Below, piece after piece: positions 25,080-37,929 of a DNA stretch of 64,000 nt (the stretch's first letter is position 1; each line of letters begins with the position of its first letter). Under the pieces are notes generated by a model. That model was not told the DNA's origin. It worked only from the letters and a program-made list of their open reading frames with translations, and did no database searches. A program made the position numbers and the translations under genes. Source of the stretch: Gnetum montanum (taxonomy: Eukaryota; Streptophyta; Gnetopsida; Gnetales; Gnetaceae); contig MNCI01020918.1 in assembly GCA_015680685.1 (NCBI GenBank), positions 249,153 to 313,152 of the forward strand. The letters are read 5' to 3'.

Positions 25080-25900
25080 AAACTGCAAAGGAGGTTGTAT
25101 CTGAAACTTAAGCAAGTTGTTAAGGATAATATTAAACAACTTCTTAAGGTTGGATTCATCTAGTCTATAGCTAACAATGAGTGGGTAAGCCCACTTGTCA
25201 TTGTGTCAAAAAAAGAAGGGAAATAGAGAATTTGCATAGACTTCAAGCTGTTAAATATGGAAATCTTCAAGGATCATTTTTCATTACTATTTCTAAACTA
25301 AGTATTGGATATTATTGTAGTGCATAACTACTAAAATTTTTTGGATAGTTATAGTGGCTATAACAAATCCAGATAACATCAAAAGATGAGGCCAAAACAA
25401 CCTTCATAAGTCCCTAGTAAACTTTTGCATATAAAAAGATGCCCTTAGGCCTTTGTAATATCCCTGTAACTTTTTAATGCCTAGTGCTTAGCATTTCTTA
25501 GTAGTAGATCCATAGTGGTATGATGATCTTTATGAATGACTTCTCCTCCTATGGTACCAACTTTGAGTAGCCCTTAGACCTCTAGACAAAGTGAAAAAAT
25601 GATGTGTGAAGACCAACCTAAGGCTTAATTAGTAGAAAATCTATCTAATTGTCCAAGAGGAAATTTTCTTGGGGCATCAAATCTTAAGAAAAGGGATAGA
25701 GATGGACTTAGAAAAAGTATGATTTATGCAAGGAATCACCAAACAACCTCAAACTATAAAGGATGTGTAGTCATTCCTTGGATACATTGGTTACTATAGG
25801 TGCTTCATTGAGAACTTCTCAAAAATTACTAAACCACTAATAGAGCTAACAAAGAAGGATGCATCTTTCATTTGCACTAAGGAATGCAAATAAGCATACA
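25080..25900 (+). pseudogene. E1 reverse transcriptase remnant
   Basis: Ty3/gypsy RT blocks in order: VSPLVIVSKKEGK then RICIDFKLLNM (about 25195-25260); FLDSYSGYNKS (about 25340); IFMNDFSSYGTNFE (about 25530-25570); FLGHQILRKGIEMD (about 25665); SFLGYIGYYRCFIENFSKI (about 25770-25830). The catalytic MDDF is changed to MNDF. Stops interrupt every block, so it is inactive. E0, E2 and E3 have no counterpart. Confidence 0.85.
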
Positions 25901-25929
25901 TGTAACTAAAGTAGAAACTCATAGAAACT

Positions 25930-26360
25930 CCCATTCTAGGTGCTCCAGGTTGATCTAGACACTTTCACATCATGACAGATGCATCCAACTATGCATTAAA
26001 GGTAGTTTGAAATAACTAGATGATTAGAAATGTCCTTATTACATTCATTATGTAAGAATGAGTATCATGGGTGCACAACTAAATTACACCATCACTGAGA
26101 AGGAGCTCATGATGATGGTGTATGCCCTGGAGAAATTTAGACACTATGTTTGGATATTAAATATTTGTGTACATAGATCATAGTGTTATTCATTTCCTAA
26201 TGAACAAGCTAATAATAAGCCCCTGTGTATTATGATGGTTGATGATTTTGCAACATTTTGAACTTACAATGATAGATAAGAAGGTAATTGAGAATGTGCA
26301 TACTGACCACTTATCTTAATTATGATGGGATAGAAAAGAGGATGAGGAGCCTTTATTTGA
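25930..26360 (+). pseudogene. E1 RNase H remnant
   Basis: It reads AQLNYTITEKELMMMVYALE followed by KFRHYVW near 26065-26150. This is the Ty3-type RNase H block (NYTTTEKE..AVVFAL.KFR). It lies directly after RT as expected, with internal stops. Confidence 0.8.
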
Positions 26361-26499
26361 TTAATTCTTAAATGAAATCTTCTTTGTCAAATCCATTGAT
26401 GTTTAGACACACAAGAATATCAATTGGTATAATGATTTCCTCTCCTACCTTCTTACTCAGGAGACTCTAATAGAATGAAATAATAGGAAGAAATAATAG

Positions 26500-27830
26500 T
26501 TTCTTCACCAAGTCAAACACTACATGAAAATCCAAGGTAACTTTACAAGGTTTTTGTGGATGGCTTGGTGCAATGGTGTGTGTCCAATACTGATTAACTA
26601 CAAAGCCTCTAGAATGCCCATGAAGATCCTTACAAAGGCCATTATGCAGGTAGGAGGACAGCCATGAAGATCCTTACAAAGGCCATTATGCAGGTAGGAG
26701 GACAACCATGAAGATCCTCATTGTAGGGTACTTCTGGCCAACCATTTTCAAAGATGCAAGCCATTTTCCTCATTTATGCATATGCTACCAACGAGATTGA
26801 GGAATGTTTGTATGAATGGAAGGGTCTCAACAATGAATCCAACCACTAGAGCCTTTTGACCTATAGGGCATTGACTTCATAAGACCCATCACTTCCATGT
26901 CAAATAGGAATGCTTATATCATCATTTCTATTGACTACTGCATGAGATGGGCTGAAACTATAGTTGTTTATGATTGTTCATCTTCCAATGCAACATGGTT
27001 TATTCAATAAATTGTTGTAAATAGGTTGAGTGTGCCAAGGGAACTTATTTTAAATAATGGAACTCACCTTATAGGAACTACTTTTTGAAAGCTTATTCCA
27101 TGCTTAGGGGTGCAACATAAACTTACAAACCCTTATCATCTCCAAGATAATAGTCAAGTATAAGTTACCAATAGCGAGATCAATAGGATCCTAACACAAA
27201 TGATCAAAAAATATAGTAAATACTAAAATAGAAAACTTAATGATGCTCTTTGAACATATTAATTAACTTGGAAACTTCTTATAAGCTACTCTTTCTATGA
27301 GTTAGTGTACATAAAGTTATCCAAACTTCCAATCCAAGATAAACTCCATACACTTGCAACTTGTGAGCTTACCCTCAACATAGATCTAGCATAACAAGAA
27401 TGATTATGATACTAAATGTGCTAGATGAAAACCAAAAAGTAGTCCTAATGATGAATGAAGTGCACAAGGCACATTTCAAACAATGTCATGATGCATGGAT
27501 AAGAAGAGTTAAATCTCAACTCAGCAACAAGGTTATTAATTAGAATCCCATGCATGTGCTACAATGCACTAAATTTCAAATTCTATGAGAAGGATCTTAT
27601 CTCATTCATGTAACTTTTTCCTCCAGTGCCAAAACCATTTACCACTCATCGCACCTATAAAAACATCTATTGGTCAACATCTAATAAATTAAGCCATTCC
27701 TAGAACTATAAGTAATCTACAAAACTAACACCTCAGAACTAGAACAAGCATGCTCTATTTTTTGGATCTCCTCCTCTCAAATCAATTGTGGGGGAGATGG
27801 CCATCCAAACATAACACCATGATAAGGTTC
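26500..27830 (+). pseudogene. E1 integrase remnant and pol C-terminus
   Basis: The zinc-binding region reads AHEDPYKGHYAGRRTAMKIL near 26615, then GYFWPTIFKDA near 26727. The catalytic core shows FIRPITSMSNRNAYIIISID, then RWAETIVVY, and SVPRELILNNGTHLIGTTF near 27040-27085. A 44-bp tandem duplication (26620-26707) shifts the frame in the zinc-binding region. The last codons, PPLKSIVGEMAIQ near 27780, mark the pol end. The same end follows protease directly in E2 and E3. Confidence 0.8.
26620..26707. repeat. 44-bp tandem duplication inside E1 integrase
   Basis: ATGAAGATCCTTACAAAGGC starts at 26620 and at 26664, giving two near-identical copies. 44 is not a multiple of three, so it breaks the integrase frame. 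Confidence 0.95.
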
Positions 27831-27839
27831 CCAATTTTT

Positions 27840-29216
27840 CACCTTTTTCTTTTACATTGTTCTTTATATCTTTTCTAGTTTATTCTATATTTTTTATTTA
27901 TTTTATATGTCTTTCAATATGTTTTTGTTTTTACTTTTAATTAATTTCTTTTAGTTTATTGAAAATCTTAGATTTTAATTTTGATTATTGCTACTACAAA
28001 TTTTGATATTACAAGGGAAAGCTATCAACCTTATGGCTAATTAACCAAATGACCATTTTTGTTTTTGGATTATGTAATCTACTAACACTCTATTAATCTT
28101 TCTAATGATATTAGTTCACAACATCCACCCATTCCATCTCTTCCATGGAAAATCAGTATCGTGGAAGCATAATGTTCTTTTACCTTAAAACTTTAATGAT
28201 TAATCAAATACCTTGATACTCAATGAGTTGGGAAAGGAACAAGTGGGAATGGAATAGGGTTAAACCTTAAAGAAATTTAATATAGTTTCTCTCAACATCA
28301 TTCTAAATGTCTACAATACTTTACTATTGACGATAAAACAAAGAACATCTTTTCATGGTATAGTTCCCATGAAAAAAATACAAGAAGAATGGGAATTTAA
28401 AGCACACCTCTTATACTAAATAATGAACTACAAGCACTAGTTATGGGACTAAAAATGACATGTTATCCATGCTTGAATGCACCCCTATAACTAATGCCCT
28501 CTCTACTTCCTTCTTATCTTTTCTTTTTCTCTTGGAGTGATGGTTGTCCTTTGAAGTTCTCCTAGACCTTCAATCAATGTACAAAGGGTACATGTCAATG
28601 CAAGGTCACTAAAAGTGGAATGGACTTGATATTCACTTAGAACAAATTGGAATTAGATCATCTTAATCATGAATTTCACCAAGAATCTTGTGCGGCTAGG
28701 ATGCTAGTGACCTCTTCCACATTCTTCATTTACTCATTCATGGTTTACCACCTCACTACCTTATATAATAGCAAATTTTTCAATTTTGTTGCTAGATCAT
28801 ATAACCCTCAAGCAATTATTTCCAAGTATAGGATTTAACTTAGCCCTAACCATTCATCATCCTTGGGGCCCACTAACTCTCTATGATGAAGGTATGCAAG
28901 GTCATATTTGGCTTTTACCTACTTTGGAGAAGACCCACTTACATTACTTTAGTTTGTCTAAAGTTTATTACCTTATCATGGATCATTGATTTGATCCTTC
29001 ATTTGCATAACATCCAAAACATTTAGTTTTACTTTATTTGACATCTCAGTTTTATTCACACTCCATTTCAATCACTTCTTTCAAGCCCAAATAATCCTCT
29101 TCTATGCTTTTTCCATTATTCTCCATCTTTTTAGCTTCCATTAGGCTATTTTTTTGTCTCAAGACTCATCCAAAATTCCTTCATTTCATAAAATGAAAAA
29201 TAGCTAAGTACAATTT
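27840..29216 (+). other. E1 linker between pol and ORF3 unit
   Basis: A T-rich low-complexity run at 27840-27970 is the counterpart of T-rich linkers in E0, E2 and E3. It is followed by AT-rich non-coding sequence sharing short blocks with E2 39240-40745. Small open frames (28647-28838, 28786-28989) show no recognisable domain. Confidence 0.5.
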
Positions 29217-29292
29217 CATTGATGTAGCATCATTGATGTAGTGACATGAGTTAACGTAGTCATGTTGATGTAGCACAAAAATTCTATATATA
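29217..29292 (+). promoter_or_regulatory. Internal LTR-head-like module upstream of E1 ORF3
   Basis: Repeated CATTGATGTAG / GTTGATGTAG motifs lead to a TATATATA box at 29285-29292, about 420 bp before the ORF3 ATG (29710). The U3 head of E1's own LTRs carries the same CATTGATGTAG motif, while other subfamilies use different motifs. A GGAG/GTAAGC donor-like site at 29402-29411 matches GGAG/GTATGC in E2. Promoter and splice roles are inferred. Confidence 0.45.
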
Positions 29293-29709
29293 CACTCAAC
29301 ACTTAGCTCATTTTCATTTTTCAAAGTTGAGAAACCTTCGAAACCCCCTAACTCTCAAACCACTACCCTATTTTCACTCATTTTTTAATCCTCGTGATAT
29401 TGGAGGTAAGCTTTACATTGTGGACGATACAAACATTTGGTTTCTTGTAGAAATTTTTTTGAAATTTTCCTACTCTCTAAAGTCAATCCATAGTATTAAA
29501 TTACTTATTATAAAGAAATCAACCTAACAAAAAAAAAACTCTCATAGTGATTAAAATAATACACCTAGCCAATATTACAAACAAGCATTTAAATGATCAA
29601 CTATTAATACCCAATAATTAAACATAACCTAATCTAAACAAGAACGATATCTAAATAACTAAGAGTTGTGAAGTAGAAAGCTAATCATGGATTATGTTTG
29701 TAATCACAT

Positions 29710-32600
29710 ATGAGACCTAAAAAAGAAAGATCATAGGCAAGAGGGCCTTTGTAGCCTAGGGAAACATAACCCAGAGGAGGAAGGGGTTAACAACAATAAT
29801 AACCAAAGCAGCTCTAAGAGTAGTAACCAGGGCAACTCATGTTATAGGGCTTCTTCATGAGAAGCTTGAAGGGAAATCTGTTTGACAGATTCCCACCACA
29901 GAAATAAGCCAGTCTAAGTAGGAAGAGGCTCCTAGGCCATTTTCTAACCTAGAGGTCACTCTCATAGAGACCTATTTATAGAAAATCAAGACCAAGGAGG
30001 TCCAAACTTCTATTCTCTAAGAGCTAAACTTTGGACTCTTCTTAAAGTTGATACCAAAAGAGGTATAAATACAACTGCAAGGGTCTCCCATGTGGCCAAT
30101 TTTCTCTAACAATGAATAAGAGTACATGAGGGAGACTTATTTATTCTAGAACAACCAACAAGGAGATACATTGATAAAGATTAAAGACATCACCATCTCT
30201 TACTCAGTTTAGGCCATTGTACAGATCCTTAGTATGTCAAACACTAGGGCAAAGTTGGCTAAAATTTTGATGAAGGTAGACATAGAAGTCAAAAAGAAGT
30301 AGGTTTAGCAATGCTATGGGATGGATCACAAAGAGTACAGTGCCCTCACAAAGGTAGAAAAAATGTTCTTTAAAATTGTGTTCTATCACTTAAACCCAAT
30401 GGTGAGGCCCAACAAAAGGAACAACTTTCTCTACCAGGGTATTCATTACTCTAAACAGGAAATTTCTAGTAAACATTCCCCAAATCATTTTTCTAGAGAT
30501 TAAGAATCATTTCAAAAAAATGAGAAGAGAAGGAAGATACTTCACTTTTCATGTCCAATCCACAAATTGTACAAAATGGAAGGAATAGCTCATTATTCCA
30601 ATGATGTGACCCATCACACTCTTTCCACATCCTAGTAGGAGATGATGAAAGACAAGGTAGTAGCTAAAAGAGGAGTAGTCACCACCATCAGCTATAGCCC
30701 CAAAGACTATACCAAAGGTATTCATAGCTACCAAAAGACTTAGAAAACTTCAAGAGTAATAGCTGCAATAATAGTAGGGCTCTACACGTTGAGGGGAGTC
30801 CTCCATTTAGCATTTAAGCATGAGCCATCTTAATGAGGTCACTAGGATCATAAGTTGGCTAGATAGTGAAACGACTCCACTCTTCTTTGCACAAAGGAAC
30901 TAGGTGCTCGCTAGGTCCAATCCAAGTGCTAGGGAAATCATAGTGTCTATTCCCAAATAAAATTTCCTTGGGATCTCAAAAATTTTTGTGGCCTTCTTTA
31001 TCATGTTGGATAAAGGAAAGGTTTCAACCCTCCTAGTTACACTACATAAATGGTAGAGATAGCAGCAGAAGTAGTGCTAACAAGGTTACTAAAGCCCTAA
31101 ATGCCCCTATAATAACTGTACTTGACATTGCCACTATTGCAAGCATCCATGCTTCTGCAAGAGCTACCCAATAGAAGGAAGTGCTAGAAAAATAGTTGGA
31201 GCTTGGCAACTACTTTTGGAGATCTTTGATCTCATAGATGAGATTACAGAAAACTAGTCATAGTTACTTGAGACAAGGGTCAAGATACTAATCATCAATG
31301 CATAACTTAAGAAGACCACCATAGCTAATTAGTGATTGATCATTGAAGTTGTTGAGTTGCAAGCCTATCTCTCCAAACCCACACTTCGCAAGCTAGAACA
31401 TACAAGACATGAATCTTTCCAATAGCTTCAACAAAAGCTTTAGGAGGCTAAGAATGCAAAAGAAATGATGATCTTTGATGCACTCATGTTAGAGACCATT
31501 AACAAGGAATTATCATAGATTTACAAGGAGAATTTGGTCCTTCACAAGAATAACCATCACCTATAGCATGCTAAGCAACAAAAAGACAAAATGGTCAAAT
31601 TGATATGCTAGCAACAAGAGCAGCTCACCAAGCTAAACCTAGGTATGAGAAGGTTAGTAGTAGAAAATCATGATATCTCAATGGAGGAAGTCCATGCTCT
31701 TTGCCAAAAGACTATAAATGGGGTAGCCTCTTAGGAAAATGAGCTTGTAAATTTTGAATGAGTAAAAAATCATTATAGGAACTAGGTTGGACTACTTAAG
31801 GAGATTAATGGAAAAGAAATTCAACTAGCAAAGTCAAAGCTAAACAAGACCCTCTAGTAACTCCAACAATGAGGTGATGTATGGTAGCCCATATTTGATG
31901 AAATACATGCATGCAACAAGGTAAAAATTTACCTAAAATAGTTGCAAATCAAGAAGATGACAAAATCCATGAAGCTTGCTAATCTTCATTATGCAAACTT
32001 GATGATGCTAATAGTAGGAAGACCAAGAACAAAATTGGAGAAGTAGGTTACTAGTTCCTACCTCCTCTATGATGCAGAATTCAAGCTCTAGAAAGAGTCC
32101 AAATAAAAATTAGAAACAGTCAATATGAAGCTTAAAGTTCTTAGGAGAAAATTCATTAACCAACGATTTGTTGCTAAGAACATGACAAAAAGAATGAATG
32201 ATTACAATAAGTTGTAGAACCTTGTGAAGATGTTTGACATTGAACGTAAAACCTTTGTAGCCACATTTGTCAACATGAAGAAGATATTTCCTTCGATGCC
32301 ATGCCCATGGAACATCCCTGCATCAACCTACATTAGCGAAGCTAGTTGGATTATCTATGATCCATAGAGCAAGGAAGAAAAAATGAAAGCACTCCTAGAT
32401 GCTTTCAAAATTTTCATAGTAGTAGTAGATCAAACTTAGCCTCCACCAACACCAAGATAGGATGAACAACCATCAAAGGCATAAGAGCCTCCACCTCCAA
32501 GCACTATATCAGAATTCATCAAATCTTTGGCTATCCTACATGCACTTGTTGAAAATTTTGTTTAAGTGTCCAATTTTGATATAATAGGTAGTCATTTTTG
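29710..32600 (+). pseudogene. E1 ORF3 remnant
   Basis: It starts MRPKKERS, the basic N-terminus matching MAHKPRHPRDEGPLQPRD in E2. The globular block includes VFYHLNPMVRPNK (30321-30503), matching SYHLNPMVRPSK in E2. A long Lys/Glu/Leu-rich coiled coil follows (about 31200-32200). The conserved C-terminal block is FDIERKTFVATFVN and PCPWNIPA, then KEEKMKALLDAF (about 32230-32410). Many stops and some frameshifts. Function unknown. Confidence 0.65.
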
Positions 32601-32748
32601 TAACATTGTACAATCTCACACTTAAATTCAGTTAGAGTCAATTAGTTAGTATTTCTATCAATAAATTCCATACTTTCCTAAAATTTATAAGGAACTTGAT
32701 CCTAATTTTGTTCAGTTGAGGATGAGTTTTCAGTCAATCATGAGGGTA

Positions 32749-33605
32749 TGATGAAACATCAATAAGATCGGTTGTGTTAACACATGACCATTGATGCAAC
32801 CTCATCAATGTATCCTCACAAACACATGCTAAGATGCATTAATGTAGATACGTTGATCCTAATGTAGTCATTACATATATAAATGTGTGTAACCCTCAAA
32901 TTTATGCATCTTTTTGGTCATAAAGTTAGCTGAATTTCCTACAATTTCGTTTCTCAAAAGTAGAATATTTTTCCTTTGAGTGCTCGTAGTATGGATATAT
33001 GAGATTGTATGGAGTTTTATTCAAATGCTCAAGTGCCTAGACACATTAGCATGATCAACAATAAAATCAAGACTTTCTACATCCATTGCAACACTTAGAC
33101 TAGTTTACTATTTCTTTTCAGCACTTTACACAACATGCACTTTACATTACTATTATTAGTTAATTTATTAATGTCATCATTTATGATCCTATAAGTATGA
33201 CCATTTCGAGCATAACATATTAATGCTTGGTAATCCTAGCTATGGATAGTTGGTACACCCAATAGTATACACTTGGTAACTAAGTAGTGCTAAGACTTGT
33301 TAGGGATATGTAAAGTAAATGGGAAGAGTTGCTCTACATTAGGATAGTTAATTAATTTAATCAAAAAACCTTAATTTAATTGGCAAGCACCTAGGAGAGA
33401 AATAATAATAGAATAATCATAAAAATAAACATCTTATACCTTAACCATATGCATAGTTAAAATATAAGTGTGGATTAGAAAGAAAGTGGCTTCCAATTAT
33501 ACAATTCACTATTTAGGAATATTGACTGCTTAGGTAAGTAAGTCTACAAAATTTTCCTGCTTGTGATTCATATGGTTGGGCATAAGGTGTACCTACCACT
33601 CATCA
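32749..33605 (+). repeat. 3' LTR of E1
   Basis: It begins TGATGAAACATC after the purine tract ATGAGGGTA and ends CCACTCATCA. A TATATAAA box is at 32876-32883. The direct repeat ACTTC follows at 33606. It aligns with 20466-21339. Confidence 0.92.
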
Positions 33606-34752
33606 ACTTCTCATAAAGTTTGCCTTCTAAACCATAAACCTAGCAAGCTTGAAAGCATCAAGATTATGGATGATAACTATTTGAACATTGAAGGAATGGG
33701 TGATTACATTGTTAGACTTCACAACAATGATGTCATACCTTTATTTATTTGTAACTTCTTCAAATCATCTTCAATAATTTTTCTCATGTCTTGGATACTA
33801 TTCATTGCATCTATGGAATGCCTTAGCATCTACAAAATCTAAAAAAGAACTCATCCATGAGGTATGATAAGGTTTACAGCTACTTGCTAACCTAAAATTT
33901 TGCCAAAGCTTTTTAAGTTTCAAAATCAAGGGGATTCTAGTCTAAAAGAATTTGCATTTACATTACAAATTCTACAAGATCCTCTTCAACTTGACACTTA
34001 CAGTTAGTAAATTTCTTTCCAAACAATCTAGCATAATTTTTAACTTTATAAGTAGTTTGCTACCATGAGTCAGTCTAACCAATATTCCTAATAGGCTTTT
34101 TCACAGCATTCCATAAAGACTTCAAAATATTTTTTTCACCAACGTCTATAAATATATTAGCATTCATATGAAAAATTTCATGCTTTATAAAGGATGAAGA
34201 ATTAATTCTAAAGAGAAAAATGTTAATAGGAAAATGATCTAATAAAGTAACATTTATATGCACTTCTACTTTCTTTGTAGTCTTCTAAAAACCATTAGAG
34301 ATGTAAAATTTATCAAGTCAACAATTAATTCTATCATTTTCTTATTGATAATTACACCAAGTATAATACTTCTCATTCAAATATGATGGAAATCAATAGC
34401 TAACATCATAAAGAAAATATTTTTCTTTGAAATTGCACCAATCTTCTTTTTCTTGAGAAGACATAATAGGAGGAACACCACCAAATTTATCTAAATAACT
34501 TTCAACCATATTGAAGTCAGCTTCAATACTCCAAGTAACTTTATGTAGAGATAGAAGGAATTTACAAACCTCTAATTGATCTTTAAATTATTAGGAGCAT
34601 AAATATTATAGAGTCTAAAGTCACTTTTCACTATGAAAAATAATCCACATAACTCTTCCAAGTCTGTCAAAACTAGAATTTAAAACTTTTTCAATATAAT
34701 TTTTACTAAAAAAGAATAACAACATCTACTTTATTAACTTCATGAAAAATAG
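33606..34752. mobile_element. Copy A composite, middle part: copia protease end (+) joined to LINE endonuclease (-)
   Basis: 33606-33850 (plus) continues the copia protease broken by E1: HKVCLLNHKPSKLESIKIMD matches the copy B protease. From about 33900 to 34752 the minus strand encodes a decayed LINE endonuclease: ADFNMVESYLDKFGG (about 34490-34535), DRFYISNGF (about 34290-34320) and LLDHFPINIFL (34220-34250), equivalent to the GDFN and SDHxPI motifs. E2 is inserted at 34753. The join of copia protease to antisense LINE is the same in copy B (about 49402-49560). Confidence 0.65.
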
Positions 34753-35694
34753 TAGTGAAGGGTCATTAAGTCGATGCATCGACTGGGCCGTGTATACATG
34801 GCCACGTCGACGCGGGCCCATCGATGTAGCCTTCCTACGTCAATGTGGCCCCGTTTAGGTAGCCGCCTATCTTGGCCTATAAATAAGAGGGCCTTCCACC
34901 TCATTTAGGCATCTTTCAGTTAGTTGTAGCGAAGCTCTTGCAGTTTGTTCCCATAGGAGATAGAATATTTTCCAAGTGCCCGCAGTAGGTGTAAGAAAAG
35001 TGATCGGCTCTTTATTCGAGCGTTGATATATCTGAGCTCATTGGCGTGATGGCAATAAAGACGAACTATTCAAGCATTCCTTGCAGCATTTGGACTTAGC
35101 TATTTTATGCATTCAATAGTTTAAGATGTTTATGCTTTGTTAATTACTTGTTAATTACTTAAGTTTCTATTATTGTTATCTTGATCACTACTTCTTATTC
35201 GTAGTTCGTAAAGGCCATAAGTACGACCATCTCGAACGTAAATCAAACGCTTAGTAACCCAGTGATGCTTAACATCTGGTCACCCAGAAGTGTTAAGAGA
35301 TGCTCAGAACGTGTTCGGAAGATGGGATCAGATACTTGTGCTAGGAATAGTTAAAGTATAAGCTAGGATAATTATAGATTAGATAATAGTTTATTCCTTA
35401 CTTTTCATACCTTAAATTAGCCGCCAAAAGATATGCAATAAGCTATAAAAATCATTAGCCTTAATCTCACTTAACCATCGTAATCAGAACCTCACAAGTG
35501 AGATTAGGAGAAAAATGACCATTCTAACCCAAGGTTTCACTGGTTAGAGTTTGGTGTATNTCATTCTAACCCAAGGTTTCACTGGTTAGAGTTTGGTGTA
35601 TGTTAAGTGCTTACAATCTATGGAATTCGATCGAGTCGTGTGTGAATGCCTGTGATTCACATGGTTGGACGTAGGGGTACCTAGCCGCTCATCA
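34753..35694 (+). repeat. 5' LTR of E2 (with 42-bp duplication at an N)
   Basis: It begins TAGTGAAGGGTC (3' LTR: TGATGAAGTGTC) and ends CGCTCATCA. The U3 head has GTCGATGCATCGAC and GTCGAC palindromes. A TATAAATA box is at 34878-34885. A 42-bp segment (from about 35519) is repeated with an undetermined base at 35560 between copies; the 3' LTR has only one copy, so this may be an assembly join. Confidence 0.92.
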
Positions 35695-35714
35695 TTGACG
35701 TCGTTGCCGGGGAC
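35695..35714 (+). other. tRNA-Asp primer binding site of E2
   Basis: TTGACGTCGTTGCCGGGGAC follows the 5' LTR directly. It matches the complement of the plant tRNA-Asp 3' end (TGGCGCCGTTGCCGGGGA) with two changes, both consistent with C-to-T or G-to-A decay at CpG sites. E3 has the almost perfect version. Confidence 0.85.
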
Positions 35715-35861
35715 TATTAAGTCTTATATGCGTCATCTAACCTTAGTGAAATTATCATTTAAGTCATTGGAATAGCCCCAGGATATAAATATTTACACAC
35801 GCTAGGAGGATTAAAGTAAATAGTACGGTACACCAATTACATGGATCATCTAACGTCCAAT

Positions 35862-37645
35862 ATGTCTTCTCGCAGGAGGAAGATATCCACCCCACCGGTG
35901 CCACAGGAGTGTCAGGTGGTGTACAAACATCCCGATGAGTACGTCCCTAATTTCACGTTCATCCTACATCAAGATGAGCATCTACAATGGTAGGACATGG
36001 AGGGAAATATTGTACCCCCCCCCCCCCCGACCGATTGGCCCCTGCAATGCTATTTCACAATCTTGGCAGATTGCACATCTAGGACCTTGGAGCAGAGTAT
36101 GTCATGGAGGACCATGACTACCGGGACTATCATCCCACCAAGGCTCAATGAGAAAGAGATTAGCAGTAGGTAGACAAATATGAACAACTAAAGGGGAAAC
36201 AATTCAGTAACCACTTACTCTCACAAGGGTTACAAGATGATGGGGATCCCATCTTTCATGACACCTATTCAACCGAACTTTCCCTAGGGCAGCAGGTCCT
36301 CCAATCCATGATTCAGTCCAAGCATCTAGGTGGCCACAATCCCCCAGGGAATGGAGGGTCACATAGTAAAGATGAACGGGATGATCGGGACCATCATCAG
36401 GGTAGAGGGAGAGATCCTTCTCCTTCTTCTCCATCCTCTCGCTCTCCTTCTCCTTCATCCAACTCAGGCTCTGATCATAACCAAGGTAGGAGGAAGTGAA
36501 AGGATGGTGGAAAAAAGGTTAAGAAGGGACAACGTGAGGAACTGCATGAGCAATTGCGTGAGGCTCGCTAGCATGAAAGGAGAGATAGCTAGAATCATCA
36601 CAGACATCATGGTCCTTAGCAGGACTATGATTCAGATGAGCCATTTTTGGCTACCCAGAGTATGCTCCAGATCACTGAGGTAGTTCAAATCCCTAGTAGG
36701 CACATGAAGGATAGCTGGATCAAGCGCGTGGACATGAACAACATTCCCAGATTTGAAGGGGGATACAACTGTTATCCGCAGACTCACCTGTAAGCATTCC
36801 ATGATGCCTACACCCTACAAAACATTGACAATGATTGGCAAAAGTTGAAGCTATTCCCTCGCATGTTCATCAAAGAAGCTAAAAGTTGGTACCAGTCCTT
36901 GGAGCCAGAATCAATCTGAAGATGGAGTACAATGCTTGAAATTTTCAATGACAAGTATCAAACATACTCTAGAGTGGCAAATCTGAGATGGCAGATCCAA
37001 GGCTAGAAACAAGGGAATCATGAACCCTTGGATGCCACCATGAGCAGGTACTACTCATTGTTGCATCGGTGTCCAGTTCATGGTTACTCTCAGTGGACAT
37101 AGCTTTGCGACATCATTGATGGCCTCCATTTTAAAACATGAAAGACCCTTGGCATGTATGCCCAGGGACGACTATCATAGAAAAGGACTCATCAATTGCA
37201 ACGCCTCATTGAACAGGTGGCCAAGGAGGAAGGAGAACTTAGAAAAAAGGAGAGTGCAGAAGAATTCAATCGAGATCCTTCGCTCAGGAAAACAAAAGTC
37301 CATTTTTATGATGAAGGGGAAGAATCATCGCTGGAAGCAACGGTAAACCGAAAGACCTTGTTGTTACAAAAGTTTGCATCTGAAATTTCGGCAAAGGTGA
37401 ATAAGATGTGGGACTATTTGGATGAAAGGGTCCAAAGCATGTTGAAAATCACAAAGGAGTCCAGAGGACAAGGTAATGACCACGATCGGTGCAGGAAGAA
37501 GGAAGCTGAACATGCCCAACATAAGGGTGAGGGCAAGGTTGCTGTAGCAGAGCAGGTTGTAGACTCTGACACCGAGGAAGATGATGAATGTGGCATATGC
37601 CAATATGAGCATCCTAAGGGATGTCCTGTGGTGTCGCATCTTTAA
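35862..37645 (+). pseudogene. E2 gag (near-complete, frameshifted)
   Basis: Starts MSSRRRKIS at 35862, then HPDEYVPNFTFILHQDEHLQ, matching E3. A run of 14 C (36015-36028) replaces a short C-tract and shifts the frame. The capsid block KRVDMNNIPRFEGGYN is near 36726, with FIKEAKSWYQSLEPES and NDKYQTYSRVANL after it. An acidic/basic C-terminal region (37196-37645) ends in CGICQYEHPKGC (37589-37624), a CX2CX3HX3C knuckle that differs from the usual CX2CX4HX4C. Several stops are one transition away from Gln or Trp. Confidence 0.85.
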
Positions 37646-37929
37646 TAGTCTGGGGTGTACGCATTGAACCCTCGCTTGGCACAATGGAAAACACCTTGAA
37701 GGTTGCCTTATCCACAAGGCAATTCTAAGTGGTTCCACCAACAACAGCAAGGATACTATCGAAGTGGAGCACCATTGCAATCGTATGAATACTTCCAATA
37801 GTGGCAACACCCACAAACATGGGGGATGCTACCTCCAAGGCAGCAGTACCCTTACAAATAGCCATATCCCTATGGGTACTATGTTCAGCAACTAGTCTCT
37901 CCAAGGGACTCTTCTAGCCATGTGGCATT

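Larger units (their letters stand above)
20466..33605 (+). mobile_element. Ty3/gypsy LTR retrotransposon E1 (full gag-pol plus ORF3)
   Basis: A 13,140-bp plus-strand element inserted in the copia protease of copy A. The perfect 5-bp target duplication ACTTC is at 20461-20465 and 33606-33610. LTRs are 20466-21339 and 32749-33605. The interior order is gag, PR, RT, RNase H, integrase, T-rich linker, internal LTR-head-like module, ORF3, purine tract (ATGAGGGTA), 3' LTR. It is the only element here with a recognisable pol, but all frames carry stops and the RT active site is mutated. The tRNA-Asp primer site after the 5' LTR is decayed (TTGGCACTATTGTCAGAAC at about 21340). Confidence 0.92.

Noticed and set aside
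37364-37816. 150-residue minus-strand frame
   Set aside because: Antisense to the conserved E2 gag C-terminus and knuckle; a shadow.
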